NCBI GenBank assembly: GCA_949082785.1
Contig: CARVLU010000003.1
Location: forward strand, 110,385-174,384
Source of the DNA: an uncultured Alphaproteobacteria bacterium
Lineage (GTDB): Bacteria > Pseudomonadota > Alphaproteobacteria > Rs-D84
Length of the DNA stretch: 64,000 bases
Direction: 5' to 3'
Under the pieces are notes generated by a model. It was not told the DNA's origin, did no database searches, and was given only the letters and a program-made list of their open reading frames with translations. Numbering within the stretch: position 1 is the stretch's first letter; every line of letters starts with the position of its first letter. The position numbers and the translations under genes were made by a program. This document shows, piece by piece, positions 58,979 to 64,000 of the stretch.

Positions 58979-59389
58979 TTACAGATAAAACAGTAAATCA
59001 CCGGCTTCGCAGATATACCCGCGCGCGACGGCCCACTGGGGCAAATCATCGCTGTGATGGAACCGCGTGGCCCCGTGACAGACATCCGGCAGATTCCCAT
59101 TCAGCATTTTCTGCACGACGCGCAAACACATGTCGAACCCGCGCACGTTTGGCGTCACATTCAACAGCGCATGATTATCCGATTCCGGTCGCAGTGCGCC
59201 GAACACATCCGCATCGGCCACGACATCGATTGGTTCGCGCCCGGTTGCCGCCGCGTGGTTTGCAATCATCGCGCACAGCGCTTCGACCACCCCCAGCGAT
59301 GCGGCCCGTGTTTCTGCGTAAACGACGCGGGCGATTTTGTATGGCACGGCGCGCGCCGGTTCGGTGTTTTTAATAAGCGTCAGTTGCAT
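58979..59389 (-). CDS. SleB-like cell wall hydrolase (endolysin candidate)
   Basis: A 136-residue protein from the ATG at 59389. YKIARVVYAETRAASLGVVEALCAMIANHAAA with the catalytic Glu (YAET) and later FGALRPESDN and CHGATRFHHSDDLPQWA match the SleB/CwlJ-type hydrolase pattern. These act as lytic transglycosylases or amidases on peptidoglycan. The lack of a signal peptide plus the adjacent holin candidate suits an endolysin. Confidence 0.78.
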   Translation of the reverse strand: MQLTLIKNTEPARAVPYKIARVVYAETRAASLGVVEALCAMIANHAAATGREPIDVVADADVFGALRPESDNHALLNVTPNVRGFDMCLRVVQKMLNGNLPDVCHGATRFHHSDDLPQWAVARGYICEAGDLLFYL

Positions 59390-59415
59390 GATGAATATTC
59401 CCCTGCCTGTGCAAT

Positions 59416-59441
59416 AAAAAAACCCGCGCGGGCGGCGCGGG
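59416..59441 (-). terminator. Second tandem terminator-like hairpin before the cluster
   Basis: CCCGCGC and GCGCGGG arms with a CGCCC loop and a run of T on the minus strand; 27 nt before the SleB-like ATG. Confidence 0.75.
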
Positions 59442-59467
59442 CAACAAAGATAAATTGAAAAAGCAAA

Positions 59468-59493
59468 TAAAAAAATCCGCCCCAATGTGCGGA
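59468..59493 (-). terminator. First tandem terminator-like hairpin before the cluster
   Basis: TCCGC and GCGGA arms around 8 nt with TTTTTTTATTT on the minus strand, 27 nt downstream of the -10 of the cluster promoter. Confidence 0.7.
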
Positions 59494-59519
59494 CAGAATT
59501 TCTACTTTTTCTGTTGATA

Positions 59520-59548
59520 ATAATATCACAAATCGAATTAAAAGTCAA
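59520..59548 (-). promoter_or_regulatory. Strong promoter upstream of the phage-like cluster
   Basis: Minus-strand TTGACT (59548-59543) and TATTAT (59525-59520) with a 17-nt spacer, between birA and the SleB-like gene. Both tandem terminators lie downstream. Confidence 0.78.
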
Positions 59549-59584
59549 GGATATTTTTTCCCCGCACCACAATCCCTGCATTTT

Positions 59585-60235
59585 CTACATACTGATTTCA
59601 TCCCCCCACGCCAGAAAATATTCACCCCCGCGCCGCAGCATCAGCGCGCCCTTTTCATTAATACCGATTAATTCTGCGGATTCGCCCCGGTATTTAACAA
59701 CACTGTTCAGCCCCGCCGCCAATTGCATCCAATGCGCGCGCACATCCACGAATTGGGCATCCATCCATTTGTCCATCATCCGCATTAACCGCCCCAGAAA
59801 TGCCTGGGCGTCTGTTGTGGTGTAATCTGCCAACCGCGCCGTCCCATAATTTTCGACAACCGGATTGGATTGAATGTTCACCCCAATCCCCACAACAACA
59901 AAATCATGATTGTATTCGATTAAGACCCCGCACACTTTTTTCCCATCGATTAAGATATCGTTGGGCCATTTGATGGTTGGCGTCACACAAAATGAAATCA
60001 TGGTATCGGCGATGGCGACCGCCACGGCATACGACAAACGCGAATCCCGCACCAGACAGCGATAGATAAAGCTGACATATAAATTCCCCGCATTCGACAC
60101 CCACGTTCTGCGATACCGTCCCCGCCCGGCGGTCTGGGTACGGGCCGTAATGGCAATGCGGTCACGCGCACCGCCCGCGGCGATTAAATCATGGGCGTAT
60201 GTTTGGGTGCTGGGGATTTTGTCCAGCGATATCAA
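59585..60235 (-). CDS. birA: Biotin--[acetyl-CoA-carboxylase] ligase (BirA without HTH domain)
   Basis: A 216-residue protein with a probable TTG start at 60235, one base after the stop of the preceding gene. Motifs: SLDKIPSTQTYAH, ARTQTAGRGRYRRTW (the GRGRRG-type biotin-AMP loop), IKWPNDILIDGKKVCGVLIE and VVVGIGVNIQSNP. It attaches biotin to BCCP. The N-terminal DNA-binding domain is absent, so it is not a bifunctional repressor. Confidence 0.92.
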   Translation of the reverse strand: MISLDKIPSTQTYAHDLIAAGGARDRIAITARTQTAGRGRYRRTWVSNAGNLYVSFIYRCLVRDSRLSYAVAVAIADTMISFCVTPTIKWPNDILIDGKKVCGVLIEYNHDFVVVGIGVNIQSNPVVENYGTARLADYTTTDAQAFLGRLMRMMDKWMDAQFVDVRAHWMQLAAGLNSVVKYRGESAELIGINEKGALMLRRGGEYFLAWGDEISM

Positions 60236-60236
60236 C

Positions 60237-60656
60237 TTATAATTTCCCAATGGTATAGACCCCGTTTTTATTTTGAATAAAATCACGCCCGAATGTTTTG
60301 CGCAATTGATATATGGCGTTGTCCACCGCGTGGGTTGTGACGTCGGGCGCAACACCGATGGCGGCGCGCAAATCGGCGCCCGTCATTCCGCCCGATTGAT
60401 ACAGATTCTTTACAATTTGCAATTGCATGCGCGGCAACCGCACGGGCCGGTCAAAAATTCGCATCATCATGGGCCCCACGTCCATCGCGTCCAGAACGAT
60501 TGCCTTTAATTCCATGGGATGAATGGGCGCATCAATCCCCAGCGCATCCAGATTAACATCTGCGCCGGCCGGTTTATCGACGACAACGGCGCCCAAATCG
60601 TCCAGAATTTTGCGCCATGCGTTATCACTGACAAAGATACGAATACCATTTAACAT
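60237..60656 (-). CDS. Protein with OmpR-type winged helix at the C-terminus
   Basis: A 139-residue protein from the ATG at 60656 (MLNGIRIFVSDNAWRKILDDLG). The N-terminal half is unfamiliar. The C-terminal half (RLPRMQLQIVKNLYQSGGMTGADLRAAIG...VDNAIYQLRKTFGRDFIQNKNGVYTI) reads like an OmpR/ToxR-type winged helix. No receiver phosphorylation site is visible. It is coupled to birA with a one-base gap. Confidence 0.6.
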   Translation of the reverse strand: MLNGIRIFVSDNAWRKILDDLGAVVVDKPAGADVNLDALGIDAPIHPMELKAIVLDAMDVGPMMMRIFDRPVRLPRMQLQIVKNLYQSGGMTGADLRAAIGVAPDVTTHAVDNAIYQLRKTFGRDFIQNKNGVYTIGKL

Positions 60657-60762
60657 ATTAATCACAGTAATGGATATATGGCCCCCATGCAAGCAATTTC
60701 GGGCAAAAAACATCGCCACCGGGGTTGCGTGTGGCGATGCTTACGGTCAATTATGCACGGCA

Positions 60763-61008
60763 TTAATCGCGGCCTTGGTCGGGCGCATCGATATACTTGG
60801 TAAAGTCCTCGATTTTTGCCCCGGTCGAAGACAGTATTTTGGAAATACTGTTCGTGGATGGCCATCTGGGCTGTCCTTCCTTGGACCAACGCTTGCTTCT
60901 ATTGAACGTGGTTGGGTCCAGCCCGCTGCACTTTGCCAATCCCGAACATGTCATTTTGTGTTCCTTGGCAAAGCGTTCAATTGCACGCCATACATCTTCA
61001 TGCGTCAT
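60763..61008 (-). CDS. Second short phage-type HTH repressor
   Basis: An 81-residue protein with SGLAKCSGLDPTTFNRSKR and GQPRWPSTNSISKILSSTG, the C1/S24-type DNA-binding domain, without the peptidase half. It is closely similar to the 17137 product, with shared GLDPTTFN-xSKRW. An AAAAGGAG site precedes the ATG. It lies near the phage-like cluster and could regulate it. Confidence 0.75.
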   Translation of the reverse strand: MTHEDVWRAIERFAKEHKMTCSGLAKCSGLDPTTFNRSKRWSKEGQPRWPSTNSISKILSSTGAKIEDFTKYIDAPDQGRD

Positions 61009-61034
61009 GCTACTCTCTCCTTTTTCCTATCCAC

Positions 61035-61103
61035 AATCCTAGGATTGCTTGCTAATTATGAATTAAAATCTGGCAGAAATTCATAAGTACCATTTCCTAA
61101 GAA
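61035..61103. promoter_or_regulatory. Candidate operators upstream of the second repressor
   Basis: AATCCTAGGATT (61035-61046, a palindrome) and TTCCTAAGAA (61094-61103) share the TTCCTAgGAA-like core with the two sites upstream of the paralogous repressor at 17086-17108. Confidence 0.45.
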
Positions 61104-61210
61104 TTTGGACCCAAACCCGCGGATTTTCAGGATTTTTTGCCCATTTCACCCCTCATTTTTGGGGTACGACGGGAAAATTATTGACCAAAAAATATTTTTG
61201 ACAATTATAC

Positions 61211-61239
61211 TTGACAAATGAAATAAATTGTATTACATT
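61211..61239 (+). promoter_or_regulatory. Promoter of the candidate small RNA
   Basis: TTGACA and TACATT with a 17-nt spacer; no ORF with a ribosome site follows. Confidence 0.75.
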
Positions 61240-61245
61240 TCGATT

Positions 61246-61444
61246 CGTCAAAGGCGAAGCAATTCCCCGCGACCGGTTACGAAAGTATCCGAAGGGCCCA
61301 GAGTAACAGACTCCCTCCTACATTCTCTCTCCTCTGGACTTTGGGCTCTTGAAACCAGTTTAGAATGCCCGATTTCTTTTTCTCCTTTCCTTCCTTTCCA
61401 TGGGCATTCGGAAACCCCGCCGGCAACGGCGGTGTTTTTTTTAT
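61246..61444 (+). ncRNA. Candidate small RNA with pyrimidine-rich loops
   Basis: Starts after a good promoter and ends in a terminator (CCGCCG-GCAA-CGGCGG plus T8). Stem 1: CCAGAG (61298-61303) with CTCTGG (61332-61337), loop containing CTCCCTCC (61311-61318). Stem 2: GAATGCCC (61363-61370) with GGGCATTC (61402-61409), loop of almost only C and T. A GNRA-type hairpin, GGTTAC-GAAA-GTATCC, lies at 61274-61290. The loops complement Shine-Dalgarno-type purine tracts, as in anti-SD regulatory RNAs. I recognise no named family. Confidence 0.68.
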
Positions 61445-61450
61445 GCAATT

Positions 61451-61474
61451 AAAAATCCCCCATGTGGGGGATTT
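61451..61474 (-). terminator. Terminator of the phospholipase-D-type gene
   Basis: AATCCCCC and GGGGGATT arms, with T-rich flank on the minus strand. Confidence 0.8.
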
Positions 61475-61475
61475 A

Positions 61476-63053
61476 TCATACGAATTTTTCCGGAACGATT
61501 TTGGTTATCACCTTGAACGCACGGCGGAATATACTGGTATCCGGCGAACGTTTGTACACGCGCGGGGTCGTGTCCCCCGGCCGCATGCCGGTCCAACGCG
61601 TCTGGTCGTTTTCCAGCGTCACCCGCCATGATGTCTGGGTGTCCTTGATAATCATGTCGCGCAATTTGGATGCGAAATCACGGCTTTCGAAAATGGCCAC
61701 GTTTTCGGTGTTGTAATACGCACTGCGCGGGTCCAAATTAAAACTGCCAATCCAAGAAATATCGTCATCAAACACAATGGTTTTGCTGTGCAGAACGGAA
61801 AAACTGGACTGCTTGCGTTCACGGTCGTGTTCTTTGCCCCGCAGATTTTCCGCCGACAGCATGAATTCATACACATCCGCGCCGGATTTGATTAATTTCT
61901 TTCTGTATTTTTCCCACTTGGCATAGACCGTCGGCGCGTTTGTGGACGCCAGCGAATTTGTCACAATCGTCAGATGCACGCCATCCTTTTCTTCGCGCAG
62001 CATGTGTTCCAAACCGCCCCGCCCGGGGACAAAATACGCGGCGGACATATACACATTGTCCTGGGTATCTTCCCATAAGCGGTATAATGCCTTGATAATA
62101 TCGCCCTGGTACGCTTCCTTTTCCCGCATGGTCATTTCAACCTTTTGCGGGGGATCGGCTAAAAATTTCCCATACCCCCAGCTGAAATCCATATTCTTGG
62201 ACCGGTATTCATGCTGGGCCATGTTGATGATGGTGTTGTACGCCTTGATGCTGGACTTGGTTTTGCGCTGTATTGCGGCGATGTTGTCATCAACCTTTTT
62301 CATGGCGCGCTTGGTCTTGGCCTTTGGGAATACGGACGCCGGAATCGCCAGATGATAATTCCAGTAATCGTTAAAACTGTCGGTTGCGTACTTGGTCATA
62401 TCCCCCAGGAATAAAACGTCCGTATCGGAAAAGTTTGACGCGGTTTCGGGATAAAAATAATTACTGCCGACATTGCGTCCACCGGTAATCAGCGCGATGT
62501 TGTCCACAATAAACAATTTGTTGTGCATACGCGAATTCAACCGGTTAAAATCCATCAAGAACTGTGGATAATACAGCAATTTTGCACGGTTTCGCACGGT
62601 GTTAAAAACCTTGACCTCGATATTGGGATGCTGGTTCAGCAGCATGACATCCACGATATCGGAATTGGTTCCGTAATCATCCAACAGAATGCGCACCTTG
62701 ACCCCGCGGTCGGCTGCATTTTTCAATTCGCCAACCAACACCTTGGACGAAAAATCGTTACTGTAAATATAGGTCTGTAAATCAATCGTCTTGGTCGCCA
62801 TTCTGGCAAAGGCCGCCCGGATAACAAACGCCGACAGCCCATCTTCGATTAATGTTGCGCCACTGATTTCCGGCTGTGCCAATTCGGTCTGATATACCTG
62901 TGCGATGGGCGTTTCCATGGGATTGTATAAAAAATCGGCCGCGGTGATTTTCGGCGTATAATCGTCCAGCCGGCTGTCCCGTGTGGACGTCGGCACCGTT
63001 GTGCATCCGAACAACGGCAACGCGAATACAAACATCGAAGCTTTTTTTAACAT
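61476..63053 (-). CDS. Phospholipase D/cardiolipin-synthase-like lipoprotein (ClsC-type)
   Basis: A 525-residue lipoprotein from the ATG at 63053; the lipobox is LFGC (Cys 17). Two HKD motifs, HNKLFIVDN (about 190) and HSKTIVFDDD (about 420), give the two catalytic HxKx4D sets of the PLD superfamily. The layout resembles E. coli ClsC (transfer of a phosphatidyl group), but the lipidation points to the periplasmic side. Phospholipid remodelling is inferred; phospholipase activity is also possible. Confidence 0.85.
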   Translation of the reverse strand: MLKKASMFVFALPLFGCTTVPTSTRDSRLDDYTPKITAADFLYNPMETPIAQVYQTELAQPEISGATLIEDGLSAFVIRAAFARMATKTIDLQTYIYSNDFSSKVLVGELKNAADRGVKVRILLDDYGTNSDIVDVMLLNQHPNIEVKVFNTVRNRAKLLYYPQFLMDFNRLNSRMHNKLFIVDNIALITGGRNVGSNYFYPETASNFSDTDVLFLGDMTKYATDSFNDYWNYHLAIPASVFPKAKTKRAMKKVDDNIAAIQRKTKSSIKAYNTIINMAQHEYRSKNMDFSWGYGKFLADPPQKVEMTMREKEAYQGDIIKALYRLWEDTQDNVYMSAAYFVPGRGGLEHMLREEKDGVHLTIVTNSLASTNAPTVYAKWEKYRKKLIKSGADVYEFMLSAENLRGKEHDRERKQSSFSVLHSKTIVFDDDISWIGSFNLDPRSAYYNTENVAIFESRDFASKLRDMIIKDTQTSWRVTLENDQTRWTGMRPGDTTPRVYKRSPDTSIFRRAFKVITKIVPEKFV

Positions 63054-63210
63054 ATCTCTTTTTTTAATTCCTGGCATTGCCGGGTATTATATTATAAACC
63101 CATATGTTTGACAAGCGGCAATCATTAAAAAATAAAATGTTTTTTCACAATCGGAAAACAATCCCCCCCACCAACGGCCCAACGTTGTGATTTTTGTATT
63201 AAATTTGCGC

Positions 63211-63239
63211 TTGTGCCGGCCGCCTACTTATGATAAAAT
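63211..63239 (+). promoter_or_regulatory. Promoter of the exported low-complexity protein
   Basis: TTGTGC and TAAAAT with a 17-nt spacer upstream of the ATG at 63272. Confidence 0.5.
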
Positions 63240-63271
63240 CAGGTGAAAGAGAAAAAGAAAAGATTTCAAAC

Positions 63272-64000
63272 ATGAAGCGATTTATTGCTGTGCTTAGTGG
63301 CTTATTAGTTCTGCCCGCTTTTGCAGAAGTGGCGCCTATCTTCTACGAAGACGTCATCGAATACGCAGAAGATGAATTTGCGGAACCGGACATCGTCCTG
63401 GATGAAATGACCGACGACGTGCAATCGGTGGGTGCGCCCACTGTTGTTGCGCCGGCATCGGCAAAATCCGCCGCCACCCCGCGCAGTGCGGCCACCGTCC
63501 GCACATCACGCGCCGCACCGGCAACAACCAATTCCGCGGTGACATCACGTTCGACACCGTCGCGCGCTGTTTCCGCGCGCAGTGCCACCGCCACAACCGC
63601 ATCCCGCGGCACCAGTGCCACCGGCACCCAGTCACGGGCGGCCGTATCGCGTGGGACTGTTTCACGCGCCGCCGCATCTGCGGGTAACACCAATTTCAAA
63701 ACAACCGCGCCGACACAAACGGTGACCGCGCGCACGTCTGCACCGGCAACATCCGGTTCCACAACCGCACGTGCGGGCCTGACCCAGACGGACACGGTCA
63801 ACACACCGCTGTACACCGGCCGCGTTGGTGTGCGCACAAACGCATCCGCGCGCGTTCCGACAATTCGCGTTGCAACGGCCACATCATCTGCCGCCACCAC
63901 GACCAGCACATCGACCCCGACACCGGCCGACATGGACCAATTGGCGGAATTAACGGAATACTGTCGGGCGCAATACACATCGTGTATGGATAATTTCTGC
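63272..64000 (+). CDS. Exported Ala/Thr/Ser-rich protein (3' end outside the window)
   Basis: Open from the ATG at 63272 to the window end (243 codons, no stop). Signal peptide MKRFIAVLSGLLVLPAFA-E. Then an acidic patch (EDVIEYAEDEFAEPDIVLDEM) and about 150 residues of Ala/Thr/Ser/Arg-rich low complexity. It enters a Cys-containing part (MDQLAELTEYCRAQYTSCMDNFC), the likely folded region. The long opposite-strand ORFs are shadows of this biased composition. Surface or periplasmic linker function is inferred; the family is unknown. Confidence 0.8.
   Translation, partial: MKRFIAVLSGLLVLPAFAEVAPIFYEDVIEYAEDEFAEPDIVLDEMTDDVQSVGAPTVVAPASAKSAATPRSAATVRTSRAAPATTNSAVTSRSTPSRAVSARSATATTASRGTSATGTQSRAAVSRGTVSRAAASAGNTNFKTTAPTQTVTARTSAPATSGSTTARAGLTQTDTVNTPLYTGRVGVRTNASARVPTIRVATATSSAATTTSTSTPTPADMDQLAELTEYCRAQYTSCMDNFC

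Larger units (their letters stand above)
46350..59389 (-). mobile_element. Podovirus-like morphogenesis cluster, candidate domesticated phage or GTA
   Basis: Thirteen minus-strand genes with the layout of a T7-like podovirus structural module: lysis, scaffold, capsid, tail tubular A and B, fibre adaptor, terminase and portal. No polymerase, primase, phage helicase, integrase, lysogeny or terminase small-subunit gene is visible. A plus-strand dnaB block splits the terminase. All reading frames are intact, apart from the split. The compact size (about 9.7 kb of phage genes) and the housekeeping neighbours suggest domestication. Confidence 0.65.

Noticed and set aside
61228..61452. ORF within the candidate small RNA
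   Set aside because: It has no ribosome site, crosses the hairpins and terminator, and its product is Ser/Pro/Arg-biased without similarity.
63343..63978. Minus-strand Val/Ala/Arg-rich ORF opposite the window-end gene
   Set aside because: Shadow of the Ala/Thr/Ser low-complexity plus-strand protein, which has a signal peptide and promoter.
1..64000. CRISPR array
   Set aside because: No regularly spaced repeats of 24-40 nt with unique spacers were seen; the Lys/Ala codon repeats at 57626-58009 are coding.

Overview
The window looks like chromosome from a small-genome, probably host- or gut-associated alphaproteobacterium. The evidence is the linked order cdsA-rseP-bamA, an LpxI-type lipid A enzyme, the lptE-holA-map-radC run, and many short lipoproteins and beta-barrel proteins that I cannot name. 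The lineage is inferred from gene content only; no 16S gene is present. Most genes sit in short operons separated by clear intrinsic terminators, and many promoters match the sigma-70 consensus.

Layout: 1-7743 carries envelope biogenesis (cdsA 3' end, rseP, bamA), a hydrolase, a trio of exported or VirB8-like proteins, yraN and two tiny lipoproteins. 7865-8700 holds tRNA-Asp, a META lipoprotein and tRNA-Glu. From the 3' end of tRNA-Glu to 15661 lies an AT-richer integrative element. It has a large serine recombinase, a MerR-like regulator, a long structured RNA, and cargo made of an LPP20-like lipoprotein, a PEGA/beta-barrel protein, a PD-(D/E)XK-like protein and a small membrane protein. It is bounded by a 10-bp direct repeat. 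15708-23622 holds a Tlde1-type transpeptidase, a short phage-type repressor, an RNA methyltransferase, two barrels, lpxI, two secreted proteins that share an unrecognised structured 5' leader, and zapA. 23703-31333 holds exported proteins of unknown role and radC-map-holA-lptE.

31449-37885 carries an acyl-CoA synthetase-like ligase and a chaperone-usher pilus operon with DUF4402 subunits. 38001-41486 is a mixed islet (GNAT, RelA/SpoT-domain protein, DUF488, NERD). 41575-46169 has tRNA-Ser with a decayed copy beside it, lgt, a BI-1/YccA protein, ferredoxin and a single-chain glycyl-tRNA synthetase.

46381-59389 is a compact podovirus-like morphogenesis cluster on the minus strand: SleB-like hydrolase, membrane protein, scaffold-like protein, H1-like protein, capsid, tail tubular proteins A and B, fibre adaptor, terminase and portal. 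No replication, polymerase or integrase gene is visible in it. Its large terminase is split into an ATPase half and a nuclease half by a 3.3-kb oppositely oriented block with dnaB, a double-HTH regulator and an unknown gene. A strong promoter followed by two tandem terminators precedes the cluster. This looks like a domesticated phage or gene-transfer-agent-like system and is the most interesting object here. After it come birA, a winged-helix protein, a second short repressor, a candidate small RNA with pyrimidine-rich loops, a phospholipase D-type lipoprotein and the start of an Ala/Thr/Ser-rich exported protein.
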